DNA of 64,000 nt from contig NZ_JACIFV010000023.1 of assembly GCF_014197535.1 (NCBI RefSeq), forward strand, positions 1 to 64,000, in the 5' to 3' direction. The translations under genes and the position numbers were made by a program. Below, piece by piece: positions 45,454 through 53,875 of the stretch. Origin of the DNA: Rhizobium aethiopicum. Lineage in GTDB: Bacteria; Pseudomonadota; Alphaproteobacteria; Rhizobiales; Rhizobiaceae. How positions within the stretch are numbered: the stretch's first letter is position 1; every line of letters starts with the position of its first letter. The notes under the pieces were generated by a model, which worked only from the letters and a program-made list of their open reading frames with translations, made no database searches and was not told where the DNA came from.

Positions 45454-46101
45454 ATGCAGGAACAGACCATCATCATCGCGGACGATCATCCGCTGTTTCG
45501 CGATGCGCTGCGCCAGGCGGTGATCGGCATGGAAGGCCGGCAGACCATCGTCGAGGCCGGTGATTTTGCCGCCGCCCGCGCGGCTGCGGGCGCAAATCCG
45601 GATGCTGACCTGATACTGCTCGACCTCGCCATGCCCGGCGCCAGCGGTTTTTCCGGCCTGATGGCGCTGCGCGCAGAATTCGCCAGCCTGCCGATCATGA
45701 TCGTTTCGGCGAGCGACGACGCCACGACAATCCGCCGGGCGCTGGAGCTCGGCGCTTCCGGCTTTATTTCCAAATCCTCGGGCATCGAAGACATCCGCCG
45801 CAGCATCCAGACGGTGCTTGCCGGCGATATCGCCACGCCGGAAAGCTATCGCGACGGCCAGGAGCAGGATCCCGATGTCGCCGATCTGATCCACCGCCTG
45901 CACACGCTAACACCGCAGCAGAGCCGGGTGCTGACCATGCTGGCCGAAGGCCTGTTGAACAAGCAGATCGCCTATGAACTCGGCGTCTCCGAAGCGACGA
46001 TCAAGGCGCATGTCTCGGCAATCCTGCTGAAGCTCGATGTCGACAGCCGCACGCAGGCGGTCATCCAGCTCGGCAAGATCAACATGGCGATGGTGGCCTG
46101 A
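45454..46101 (+). CDS. LuxR-family two-component response regulator
   Basis: A 215-residue protein. Receiver domain: acidic pair in IIADDHPLF, phospho-acceptor Asp in ILLDLAMPGASG (about residue 56), and the conserved Lys in FISKSSG. The C-terminal LuxR HTH is LTPQQSRVLTMLAEGLLNKQ with SEATIKAHVSAILLKLDV (about residues 150-205). No kinase gene is adjacent. The hybrid kinase at 11830 is one possible partner, but nothing in the sequence links them. A GGGAGGG RBS precedes the ATG. Confidence 0.9.
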   Translation: MQEQTIIIADDHPLFRDALRQAVIGMEGRQTIVEAGDFAAARAAAGANPDADLILLDLAMPGASGFSGLMALRAEFASLPIMIVSASDDATTIRRALELGASGFISKSSGIEDIRRSIQTVLAGDIATPESYRDGQEQDPDVADLIHRLHTLTPQQSRVLTMLAEGLLNKQIAYELGVSEATIKAHVSAILLKLDVDSRTQAVIQLGKINMAMVA

Positions 46102-46190
46102 GGGCCGCCGAAACCGCCGATAGCAGGATTTTATTCCTCCTTTACCTTTACGGGCGCCGCACGGTCGGTTACTATTCCGTCCGGCTACAG

Positions 46191-46228
46191 CATCGGCCCG
46201 AAAATCGAAATCGATTTTCGGGCCGATG
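46191..46228. terminator. Near-perfect palindrome after the response regulator
   Basis: CATCGGCCCGAAAATCGA and its exact complement are separated by only two bases (AA), giving a 38-base element 90 bases past the stop codon. It may terminate transcription or be a mobile palindrome. There is no T-run. Confidence 0.55.
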
Positions 46229-46236
46229 TGTAGATT

Positions 46237-46392
46237 TAAAGAGCTAGAGCGCCCTTTGTGCGTACGAACGGACGCCCGGCGCTCTGGAGCGATTCAGCTT
46301 TCACGGAAGCGCAGAGCCGCTCTAACCTTTTGTATTTACGCAATTCCGGACGGAAACCGCTTCGCACTTTTCCTGGAATTGCTCTAGAGCGC
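46237..46392. repeat. Rhizobial intergenic repeat
   Basis: This stretch holds GAGCGATTCAGCTTTCACGG and CAATTCCGGACGGAAACCGC near its middle and ends TTCCTGGAATTGCTCTAGAG, blocks I recognise as frequent between Rhizobium genes. CAATTCC and GGAATTG form a hairpin. The 324-base gap before the S24 repressor contains only this repeat and the palindrome above; no gene is seen. Confidence 0.65.
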
Positions 46393-46425
46393 GGCCTGAG
46401 ACAGGCTGCACGGAATCGGGCGCAT

Positions 46426-47097
46426 ATGCTGTCACACAAGCAGATCTGGGAGGCGATCGACAGGCTTGCCGAACGGCACGAGCTGACGCCATCCGGTCTT
46501 GCGCGCCGCGCCGGACTCGACCCCACCTCGTTCAACAAGTCAAAACGGCTTTCCGCCGATGGGCGGCTGCGCTGGCCGTCGACGGAATCGATCGCCAAGG
46601 TGCTCGATGCGACAGGCGCGAGCATGGAGCAGTTTCTCGCCTTCATGCAACCGGCCGCCAGTTCCGCCGGAGAGCGGATCGGCGAGCGTGCCGCCCCCCC
46701 GCCGGGCAGCGCCATTCCTCTGCTCGGCTTCGCCCAGGCCGGCGCCGGCGGCTTCTTCGACGATGGCGGCTTTCCGGCCGGTCATGGCTGGGACGTGGTG
46801 GAGTTTCCGACAAACCCGTCGCAGAAATCCGGCATCTATGCGCTGGAGGTGCAGGGCGAAAGCATGATGCCGCTTTATCGCGACGGCGACGTGCTGATCG
46901 TCGAGCCCGGGGCGCAGGTGCGCCGCAACGACCGCGTCGTCGTGCGCACAGGCGCGGGCGAAGTGATGGCCAAGGTGCTGCTGCGCCAGAGCTCGCGCTC
47001 GATCGAGCTGATGTCGCTCAATCCCGAACATCCCAACCGCACGCTCGATCTTGCCGATGTCGATTGGATCGCCCGCATCATCTGGGCCAGCCAGTAG
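46426..47097 (+). CDS. HTH / S24-peptidase transcriptional repressor (LexA/CI-like)
   Basis: A 223-residue protein. The N-terminal HTH is LTPSGLARRAGLDPTSFNKS (about residues 20-40). A linker with the cleavage-type Ala-Gly (FAQAGAGGFFDD) leads to the S24 domain with catalytic Ser146 in VQGESMMPLYRDGD and Lys183 in VMAKVL. Proteins of this design self-cleave after DNA damage, as LexA and CI do. No phage genes surround it, so it may be a stand-alone SOS-type regulator or a remnant of one. Start 46426 is the first ATG after the repeat. Confidence 0.87.
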   Translation: MLSHKQIWEAIDRLAERHELTPSGLARRAGLDPTSFNKSKRLSADGRLRWPSTESIAKVLDATGASMEQFLAFMQPAASSAGERIGERAAPPPGSAIPLLGFAQAGAGGFFDDGGFPAGHGWDVVEFPTNPSQKSGIYALEVQGESMMPLYRDGDVLIVEPGAQVRRNDRVVVRTGAGEVMAKVLLRQSSRSIELMSLNPEHPNRTLDLADVDWIARIIWASQ

Positions 47098-47108
47098 GAA
47101 GATATTCC

Positions 47109-47822
47109 ATGCGCCCTGCCGCCGTCTTTACAGGTATCACGGGGATGGCGGCGGTGGTCGGCCTGCTGATGGCAGGCGAAGCGAGACTTCGCGGCGGCAC
47201 CGCATGGGAAGAAACCGGAGCCGCAGAGGAAACGTCGGCCGCGGCGCCGAAGGTTGCCTCCGAGACCGCCGAACCGGCGGCGACGATATCCGACGAACGT
47301 GCCGAAATGATCGCCCGCTCGGTGGAACCGGCGATCCCGCCCCCAGCGGCGGCGCCTGATGGCACGGCGCCCAAACCCGCCACGATCCCGCAACATGCGG
47401 CGCCGGCATCCAGCCAAACGGCAGGTCCCGCCGAGAAAAAGGCGATGGAGCTGTCGCGGCCGCTGGTCGAGAACGCCGGCAGTCTTTCCTTCGGTGAGCG
47501 TAGGCTCCAGCTTGCCGGCATCGTCCCCACGCCAGCTGACAGGATATGCGGGCCAGCAGGCCGGCAATGGCCCTGCGGCATGATGGCGAAGACGGCGCTG
47601 CGCCAGCTCTTGCGCAACCGCAGCCTCACCTGTGATCTCGATACGGCGGAATGGAAGGGAACGGCGATCGCCGCCTGCCGGCTCGGCACGCAGGATCTCG
47701 GCGCGTGGCTTGCCGAAAGCGGCTGGGCGGAAGCAGAGGCGGGTTCGCCGCTTGCAGCCGTCGCCGAGAAGGCGAAACAGGCGCAGAAAGGCATTTACGG
47801 CGGCGATCCACGCCGCAAGTGA
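47109..47822 (+). CDS. Thermonuclease-like (SNase-fold) secreted protein, degenerate
   Basis: A 237-residue protein. Residues 1-23 are a signal peptide or membrane anchor; 25-130 is Ala/Pro-rich and low complexity. The C-terminal SNase-like fold shows GERRLQLAGI, AKTALRQLLRNRSLTCDL, GTAIAACRLGTQDLGAWLAESGWAEA and AQKGIYGGDPR. The first catalytic Arg/Asp/Glu region of real nucleases (RL-x-GIDAPE) reads LQLAGIVPTPAD, so key residues seem replaced. It may be a non-catalytic ExoI-like protein. It starts 11 bases after the S24 gene, probably in one operon. Confidence 0.75.
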   Translation: MRPAAVFTGITGMAAVVGLLMAGEARLRGGTAWEETGAAEETSAAAPKVASETAEPAATISDERAEMIARSVEPAIPPPAAAPDGTAPKPATIPQHAAPASSQTAGPAEKKAMELSRPLVENAGSLSFGERRLQLAGIVPTPADRICGPAGRQWPCGMMAKTALRQLLRNRSLTCDLDTAEWKGTAIAACRLGTQDLGAWLAESGWAEAEAGSPLAAVAEKAKQAQKGIYGGDPRRK

Positions 47823-47910
47823 CAGGCCGTCCGCCGGGGCGAGATGCTGCCGATCTCTTGTAATGGCGGCCGCCAGTTCCTAATCTGGGCTGATCAAAAA
47901 GGAATCAGAG

Positions 47911-48324
47911 ATGAATAAGCCGCTTTCCGCCCATGATGCGCTGATCTACGTGATGGTGATGGCGTCGGCCGTCGATAGCACCATGAACGATAAGGAGATG
48001 GAAAGGATCGGTCAGCTGATCGGCTTCCTGCCGGTTTTCAGGGATTTTGATGACGACAAACTGATTCCGATCGCGCGCGACTGCGCCGCGCTGCTGGCCG
48101 GGCCCGAGGGCCTCGACGTCGTTCTCGAAACCGTACGCGACACCCTGCCGGCAAAACTCTACGACACGGCCTATGCGCTTGCGGTCGAGGTGGCATCCGC
48201 CGATCTCTCGGTCAAGGCGGAGGAACTGCGGCTGCTCAGCCTGCTGCGGGACCGGCTCGGCCTCGACAAGCTCACTTGCGCGGCGATCGAGCGCAGCGCG
48301 ATCGCACGCTTCCGCAAGGGCTGA
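47911..48324 (+). CDS. TerB-like protein
   Basis: A 137-residue all-helical protein. VMVMASAVDSTMNDKEMERIGQLI, RDCAALLAGPEGLDVVLETV and VEVASADLSVKAEELRLLSLLRDRLGL match the TerB/DjlA-type metal-binding family, with paired acidic residues D-x-x-x-x-x-x-E in each half. Such proteins are linked to tellurite tolerance and membrane stress, but no other ter genes are here. It is likely monocistronic with a palindromic repeat downstream. Confidence 0.85.
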   Translation: MNKPLSAHDALIYVMVMASAVDSTMNDKEMERIGQLIGFLPVFRDFDDDKLIPIARDCAALLAGPEGLDVVLETVRDTLPAKLYDTAYALAVEVASADLSVKAEELRLLSLLRDRLGLDKLTCAAIERSAIARFRKG

Positions 48325-48334
48325 TGTTTTCTTT

Positions 48335-48383
48335 ATGCATGTCGTTATCCCAAAACCGCTGCACACTTTTGGGCGACATGCAT
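48335..48383. repeat. ATGCATGTCG palindromic repeat
   Basis: ATGCATGTCG and CGACATGCAT, with inner arms CCCAAAA and TTTTGGG, form a nearly continuous stem with a four-base bulge. The sequence is a recurrent intergenic repeat in Rhizobium and here lies between the convergent terB-like and solute-binding-protein genes, where it may stop transcription from both sides. Confidence 0.75.
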
Positions 48384-48384
48384 T

Positions 48385-49260
48385 TCAATAGAGCCCGTAG
48401 GGAAAATAGCGCAGATAGATTTCCTGAAGACGGCCATTGCGCGACAGCGCCGCCAGTGCATGGTCGATGGCGGAGGTCAGCACACTGTCCTTCTGTCGCA
48501 GCATGATCGTCATGCCCTCGCCGAGGAATTGCTCGGAGAGGTAGGGGCCGTCGAACAGCGCGCAGCATTTGTCGGAGGCCGGCGAAGAGACCCAGAAAGA
48601 AAGCTGCAGCGCATCGGCGAAGGCGGCATCGACCTTTCGCTCCTTGAGCGCCGCAAGCAGGGCGTCCTTCGTGTCGAAAGCCTGCGCTTTCAGCGCCGGG
48701 AAGAAGGCTGCCAGCATCGCCTCGTGCACCGTGCCTTTGACGACGCCGACCGGATGGTTCGAGAGCGCAGCAGCGGTCTTTCCATCGAGCGGGGCGGCGA
48801 GATTGCGCACGAAGCGCGCCGGCAGCATCAGATATGGCCGGGAGAAGAGAAATTGCCGGCGCAGCTCCGGGGTGACCGCAAGGCCGGCGATGACGGCATC
48901 GCCCTGCGAGGCGGCGAGCGCGTCCTTGAGATCGGCGAAAGGGATCGCCTGGATCTGGCACTTGTCCGAAATCTCCAGCTCGCTGCAGATTTCGCGGGCG
49001 AGATCGACGTTGAAACCGGAAAGCTTGCCGTTCTGATCGGTGAAATTAAATGGCGGGAAATCGACCGACGTCAGAAAGCGCAGGCGGACCAGCGAGGAGA
49101 GATCCGGTCTGGCGAGACGCTCGCGGGCATCGAAGAGCAACGGCAGCGAGGGCGCAGCTTGCTGGGCGAATGCCGCAAAGCTCGAAAGCAGCGCCGCCAG
49201 AAACAGGCCGGCCGCTAAAAAAGCCCTAAGAGTCGGGGATGCCTGCCGGGATTCAATCAT
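48385..49260 (-). CDS. Extracellular solute-binding protein (family 3-like)
   Basis: A 291-residue periplasmic protein. Start at 49260 (MIESRQASPTLRAFLAAG) gives a clean signal peptide cleaved near AFAQQA, residue 30. The fold shows FNFTDQNGKLSGFNVDLAREI, AIPFADLKDALAASQGDAVIAGLAV, FSRPYLMLPARFV and GMTIMLRQKDSVLTSAIDHAL, typical of amino-acid binding SBP family 3. No permease or ATPase gene is nearby, so it may be an orphan receptor or feed a remote ABC system. Confidence 0.85.
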   Translation of the reverse strand: MIESRQASPTLRAFLAAGLFLAALLSSFAAFAQQAAPSLPLLFDARERLARPDLSSLVRLRFLTSVDFPPFNFTDQNGKLSGFNVDLAREICSELEISDKCQIQAIPFADLKDALAASQGDAVIAGLAVTPELRRQFLFSRPYLMLPARFVRNLAAPLDGKTAAALSNHPVGVVKGTVHEAMLAAFFPALKAQAFDTKDALLAALKERKVDAAFADALQLSFWVSSPASDKCCALFDGPYLSEQFLGEGMTIMLRQKDSVLTSAIDHALAALSRNGRLQEIYLRYFPYGLY

Positions 49261-49597
49261 GATGATCCAGTGTCGGGGTTGGGGTCGCCGAGATGTAACA
49301 GAGTCATGGCCGGCGGGGAATATACATGGGAGTGAGGCGAGCGGATGAGGCTCTCTTGAGCGATGGCGAGAACCTGCTGCTCTCCTCAAAATTTAGGCGG
49401 GACTGCGCCTGCGCGTTTGCGCGGAATTAAAGAATATCACCTCTATTGTCGCGACGATACGGACCCCGCCAGCCGATTGCATGATGCATGCGTCAACTCC
49501 CTTTCCGGCGCCGCGACAACCAGGCAGCGCTCTTTACAAATCCAATTTCCAAACACCGGACGCGCGGCGCGCCCGGCCAGATCGGGTGACATTTCCC
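49261..49597. other. Divergent promoter region, no gene seen
   Basis: This 337-base gap lies between the divergent solute-binding protein and chemoreceptor genes. I see no supportable ORF with RBS, only an AT-rich patch near 49420-49450 that could hold promoters. Confidence 0.5.
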
Positions 49598-51607
49598 ATG
49601 TTGAAGCATCTGAAAATCCGCACCAAAATCATATCGGTCGTGGCGCTGTTCGGGCTGATCACGATGGCGGGGCTGATCTATGTCATATCCGAATTCCGCC
49701 GGGCGGACGCCGCCTATAGCGCCTTTATCGATCATGAGGCGCAGGCCTCGATGCTGAGCGCGCGCGCCAGCGCATCGGTGGTGGCCTCGGTGCTGCAGGT
49801 CACCCTGCTGGCCGACATGAAACCCGATACGCCGGCCTTCCAGACGGCTCTTGCCACACCGAGCAAGCTGCCGCAGGCCCGCGACCGGATGAAACAGGCC
49901 CTCGCACTGGTTCCGAGCCGCAAAGCGGCAATCGACGAAATCCAGGCCGGCATCGATGAAATCGAAGCTTTGGCCAACAAGATCATCGAGCAGAGCAAGG
50001 CCAAGGACAGCGCCGGCGCGCTCGCGAATGTCGCGCTGATCAATGCCAAGCTCGACGCGCTGACGCCGAAGATGATCGCCAACAACGATGCGATGATGGC
50101 ATTGCTCAACGACGGCGGCGACGGGCTTTCCGCGTCCGTCAACGGCCAGATCACCTTCTGTTTCGTCCTGATCGGCATCGCTGTTCTCACCGGGATCGGC
50201 TTCGCCGTCGCCGTGGCGCAGAAAGGAATTGCCGGCCCGATGACGAAGCTCAGCCTGCGCATGACGCGGCTTGCCGAGGGCGACACCAATAGCGATATCA
50301 GCGGTCTCGATCGCCGCGACGAAGTCGGCCAGATGGCAAAGGCGGTTTCGATCTTCCGCGACAATGCGATCGAGCGTCGCCAGATCGAGGCACGCGCCGA
50401 GGCAGACCGCAGCGTCAGCGACGGCGAGCGCCGCGAACGCGACGCGCAGAAAGCCCGCGAGGCAGCCGAGCTCGAACGCGCCGTCGCAGCCCTTGGCGAT
50501 GGGCTGCGCCGCCTTGCCGCCGGCGATCTCGCTTCGCATATCGACCAGCCCTTCGTCGCCCATCTCGATGCGCTGCGCCAGGATTTCAACCACTCGATCG
50601 AGAAGCTTAACGAGACCATGCAGGCGGTCGGGGCCAATGCCCGGGCGATCGGCGCCGGCGCCAACGAGATCCGTTCTTCCGCCGACGAGCTTTCCCGGCG
50701 AACGGAACAGCAGTCGGCCTCGGTCGAAGAAACCGCCGCAGCGCTGGAAGAGATCACCACGACGGTGCGCGACGCCGCCAAGCGCGCCGAAGAGGCGAGC
50801 CAGCTCGTCACCCGCACGCGCCTCGGCGCCGAAAGATCCGGCGAGATCGTCCGCAAGGCGGTCTCCGCCATGCACGAGATCGAAAAGTCGTCGGGCGAAA
50901 TCTCCAATATCATCGGCGTCATCGACGACATCGCCTTCCAGACCAACCTCTTGGCGCTGAATGCGGGCGTCGAGGCGGCACGCGCCGGCGAAGCCGGCAA
51001 AGGCTTTGCCGTCGTCGCCCAGGAAGTGCGCGAGCTCGCCCAGCGCTCGGCCAATGCCGCCAAGGAGATCAAATCGCTGATCACCAATTCCGGCACGCAT
51101 GTGCAGACCGGCGTCACGCTGGTCGGCGAGACCGGTAAGGCGCTCGACGTGATCGTCACCGAGGTGCAGGAGATCAACAAGCACGTCCATGCAATCGCCG
51201 AAGCCTCCCGCGAACAGTCGATCGGGCTGCAGGAGATCAACACCGCGGTCAACACCATGGACCAGGGCACACAGCAGAACGCGGCAATGGTCGAGCAATC
51301 GACGACCGCCAGCCACAGCCTCGCCACCGAAGCGTCGGCGCTCAACACCCTGCTCGGCCAGTTCCGGCTGACCGGCACCGGCGGTTTTGCCGTTGCCGCG
51401 CCGATCGCCCCGGCCCGGCCGCCGGTTGCAGCGCCACTCGCCGCCGCGCGCCCGGTCGCCAAGGCCGCCGCGATCCGCGTCGCCAAGGAGGGGGCTGCCC
51501 GCTCGACCGCCTCGCCGGCCCGCGCCCTCGGCCAAACACTCGCCAACGCCTTCGGCGCCCGCAGCAGCGCCCCAAAAAGCCAGGATGGCGACTGGACGGA
51601 GTTCTGA
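49598..51607 (+). CDS. Methyl-accepting chemotaxis protein
   Basis: A 669-residue chemoreceptor. Start 49598 (MLKHLKIRTKIISV) begins the first transmembrane helix (about 8-30); an ATG at 49481 adds 39 poorly conserved residues. A helical periplasmic sensor (about 31-195) is followed by TM2 (about 200-220), a HAMP domain (about 222-275) and a second HAMP-like unit (RRLAAGDLASHIDQPF). The signalling tip is FQTNLLALNAGVEAARAGEAGKGFAVVAQEVR. The C-terminus ends GDWTEF, an x-W-x-x-F CheR tether, after a Pro/Ala-rich linker. Ligand unknown. Confidence 0.93.
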   Translation: MLKHLKIRTKIISVVALFGLITMAGLIYVISEFRRADAAYSAFIDHEAQASMLSARASASVVASVLQVTLLADMKPDTPAFQTALATPSKLPQARDRMKQALALVPSRKAAIDEIQAGIDEIEALANKIIEQSKAKDSAGALANVALINAKLDALTPKMIANNDAMMALLNDGGDGLSASVNGQITFCFVLIGIAVLTGIGFAVAVAQKGIAGPMTKLSLRMTRLAEGDTNSDISGLDRRDEVGQMAKAVSIFRDNAIERRQIEARAEADRSVSDGERRERDAQKAREAAELERAVAALGDGLRRLAAGDLASHIDQPFVAHLDALRQDFNHSIEKLNETMQAVGANARAIGAGANEIRSSADELSRRTEQQSASVEETAAALEEITTTVRDAAKRAEEASQLVTRTRLGAERSGEIVRKAVSAMHEIEKSSGEISNIIGVIDDIAFQTNLLALNAGVEAARAGEAGKGFAVVAQEVRELAQRSANAAKEIKSLITNSGTHVQTGVTLVGETGKALDVIVTEVQEINKHVHAIAEASREQSIGLQEINTAVNTMDQGTQQNAAMVEQSTTASHSLATEASALNTLLGQFRLTGTGGFAVAAPIAPARPPVAAPLAAARPVAKAAAIRVAKEGAARSTASPARALGQTLANAFGARSSAPKSQDGDWTEF

Positions 51608-51665
51608 GCCGTCAAGACAGGTATTGGCAAGGGCGGCTCAGGGGCCGCCCTTTCTATTTGGGGAC

Positions 51666-52046
51666 CTAGCCCGGCCGCCAGCCGATCTCGACGAGGATGT
51701 TCCCGGGCGCCGTGCAATAAAACAACCAGCCGCCGCGCATGGCGGCCGGCGGGCCGGAGAGCGCCGCGCCGACAGCGGCAAGTCCGGTATGAACAGCATC
51801 GACATCCTCCCTCTCGGGCAGGATAAAGCCGATATGATAGGTCTGACGCTGCAGTTCGACCTGGTCGGCAGTGCCGAACTTGGCAATCGGGTGGCTGAGG
51901 ACGATTTCGAGGCCGGCATCATCGCTCAGGATCGCCAGGCCGTTCTGGCCGCGCATATCCTTCAGCGTCAGGCCGAAATGGCGAATGAAGAAATCGGCCG
52001 TAGCGGCGATATCGGGTACGTGAAAATCGAGATGGTTCAGGCGCAT
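51666..52046 (-). CDS. VOC-family (glyoxalase-fold) protein
   Basis: A 126-residue single-unit VOC protein. MRLNHLDFHVPDIAATADFFIRHFGLTL and TYHIGFILPEREDVDAVHTGLAA are typical, with metal ligands His8 and the C-terminal ILVEIG Glu. It probably dimerises to form a metal site; substrate unknown. It converges on the chemoreceptor gene 59 bases away. Confidence 0.88.
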   Translation of the reverse strand: MRLNHLDFHVPDIAATADFFIRHFGLTLKDMRGQNGLAILSDDAGLEIVLSHPIAKFGTADQVELQRQTYHIGFILPEREDVDAVHTGLAAVGAALSGPPAAMRGGWLFYCTAPGNILVEIGWRPG

Positions 52047-52406
52047 GACAGTCTCCGTTCAAAAAATCCCGGGACTGCCTTTTTGCCGTCTCCGCACGCC
52101 GCCGGGATCCCGCATCTTAATGCGGATCACGTCGCGGGTTCTCGTGCCAGGGCACGGAGCAGAGCTTCTTGAGAGCGCCGTTGACGCTCCGACGGAAGGG
52201 ATCGGGCTTACCTCAACCGATCCTGCCTTTTTCGACGCTGCCGTTCTAGCAGACGGCGCCGGTTTCGGCAATGGAGAGCCTGAACCGATCACAGCGCTCC
52301 CGGCGGGACCTCCCGAAGGATTAAAGGCGGATTTGCCGTTTCAACTGGTGGGCGCGATGCGATCGGGAGTAAGATCACATCCTGCGGCGATCGAGAGGGG
52401 ATTGAT
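52047..52406. other. Intergenic region, no gene seen
   Basis: This 360-base gap between the VOC gene and the lipoprotein gene at 52407 has weak ORFs on both strands without RBS or family similarity. It likely holds divergent promoters for the two genes. Confidence 0.45.
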
Positions 52407-52685
52407 ATGAAACCTGCAGTCATCGGCCTTATCGGCACCCTGGTTCTCGCCGGGTGCACGACCGTCACCTATGACGGCCCAGGCCTCGAACCCATTCCGG
52501 GCAGCATCACCTATAATGGCCAGCCGCGCAGCAAGCTCACCAAATCCCCGCCCGGCTCCTCCTTCCCGCATGATTTCATCGACCAATACGGGCAGCAGGT
52601 GGAGGAAACCTACGTCATCCAGGCCGACAGAAGCCTTATCATCGCGCATCGGCGCTACAAGCCGATTCGGTTCTTTGGAGATTAG
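52407..52685 (+). CDS. Small lipoprotein, paralogue of the one at 1712
   Basis: A 92-residue protein with a type II signal peptide ending LAGC at residue 18. The mature sequence GLEPIPGSITYNGQPRSKLT, KSPPGSSFPHDFIDQYGQQV and EETYVIQADRSL matches the 1712 protein over most of its length, including GSITY, KLTKSP and VEETY. An AGAGGGG RBS precedes the ATG. It lies alone. Membrane-anchored, function unknown. Confidence 0.78.
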   Translation: MKPAVIGLIGTLVLAGCTTVTYDGPGLEPIPGSITYNGQPRSKLTKSPPGSSFPHDFIDQYGQQVEETYVIQADRSLIIAHRRYKPIRFFGD

Positions 52686-52796
52686 GCTTTTCTCGACAGG
52701 GTCGATGACGTCGTCGATGCTCTGCGATGCGCCGGCGCGAAATTCGCAAAAACCGATGCCGTTGAAACCGACGACGTCTGGAAGCTTAGACAAAAC

Positions 52797-53618
52797 TTAG
52801 GATGTGGTGCGCTTTCCGAAACCGAATGTCTTTCTCAGACTGCTATCGACCGCATTTGCCGGCATAAACCTGCGCAGCCGGCTGAGCAGCGTCGCCTGGC
52901 CACCCGCCGGTTGACGCATTTTGTATGGACCGTTGATTGCCGCCAGGATTTTCTCCGCGACAGCCAGCGGCGACGGCGCGGTTTTGATCTGGGCCTGTAC
53001 CGTTTTGATGGTCGCATCGGCCTGTGTTGCGTAAGCGCCCAGGGGCGCCTCTGTTTGTGCCGCGTTTACATCGAGGTTGGTGTTGGTGAAGGTCGGCTGA
53101 ACCAGCACGACGCGCACGTTGAACTCACGAATCTCATGGTCCAGCGACTCCGACAGTCCTTCAAGCGCATGCTTGCTGCTGGCATATATTCCCATGAACG
53201 GCGCCGGCAGGAAACCGAGGACCGAGCTGATATTGATGATCAGACCGCTGCGAGCGGCGCGCATGGAGGGCAAGGCAGCGCGGATCATGCGCAGAGGGCC
53301 GAAAACATTGGTATCGAAGACTGCCTGAGCTTCGGCAGGCGACGTGTTCTCGACCGGGCCGACCAGCGAAACGCCGGCATTGTTGATCAGGACGTCGATC
53401 TTGCCTGCCTCGGACAAAACCCATTGAACAAAATCGGAGACCGAGGCGTCATCGGTCACGTCGGCAGTCCCATAGCGCACGCCGGGAATGGCATTGACAC
53501 GCTGCGGGTTACGCACGCCGCCAAAGACTTGGAAGCCGTTTTGTGCAAGAAGGCGGGCCGACGCTTCGCCTATTCCGGAGGATGCTCCGGTAATGACGAC
53601 GACTTTATTTTGAGACAT
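52797..53618 (-). CDS. Short-chain dehydrogenase/reductase
   Basis: A 273-residue classical SDR. NAD(P)-binding VVITGASSGIGEASARLLA at the N-terminus, NNAGVS, catalytic Ser in ISSVLG and YASSKHALEG (Tyr and Lys) are present. The C-terminal basic tail (RFMPANAVDSSLRKTFGFG) is unusual but short. Substrate unknown. Its upstream gap carries a strong inverted repeat at 53731-53773 whose half-sites recur in the tetR/RND-pump promoter at 60074, so it may be in the same regulon. Confidence 0.9.
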   Translation of the reverse strand: MSQNKVVVITGASSGIGEASARLLAQNGFQVFGGVRNPQRVNAIPGVRYGTADVTDDASVSDFVQWVLSEAGKIDVLINNAGVSLVGPVENTSPAEAQAVFDTNVFGPLRMIRAALPSMRAARSGLIINISSVLGFLPAPFMGIYASSKHALEGLSESLDHEIREFNVRVVLVQPTFTNTNLDVNAAQTEAPLGAYATQADATIKTVQAQIKTAPSPLAVAEKILAAINGPYKMRQPAGGQATLLSRLRRFMPANAVDSSLRKTFGFGKRTTS

Positions 53619-53730
53619 GGAGGCTCCTGGCTGGGCGCGAGTGGTTGACTACGTGCTTCAATAGACGGTCAGATTTTTCACCCTGTCGCCAAAGGACAGT
53701 GCCTCAGAACCTGGCATCCAAGCACGTAAG

Positions 53731-53773
53731 ATTTCGATCGACATCTATCCTTGCTTTAGATGTCAATCGAAAT
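53731..53773. promoter_or_regulatory. Long inverted repeat upstream of the SDR gene
   Basis: ATTTCGATCGACATCTA and TAGATGTCAATCGAAAT (17 bases each, one mismatch) surround a nine-base spacer, 113 bases before the SDR start codon. The arm matches TAGATGTCAAATGAAAT at 60074-60090 at 15 of 17 positions. It is probably an operator. Confidence 0.65.
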
Positions 53774-53875
53774 ATAAAATCAAGCATTTTTTGTTTTACG
53801 GCGATTTTTTTTGGTGATCGCGCCTCCAAACGTGCCGGGGCAGTGTCGCTGGGAGCGGCATGAGCCTCAACGGGT

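Noticed and set aside
48272..48961. 229-residue minus-strand frame
   Set aside because: Out of frame with the solute-binding protein gene, Arg-rich and without start support.
52045..52410. Plus-strand frame before the second lipoprotein gene
   Set aside because: No RBS or domain, and it is mostly intergenic low-similarity sequence.
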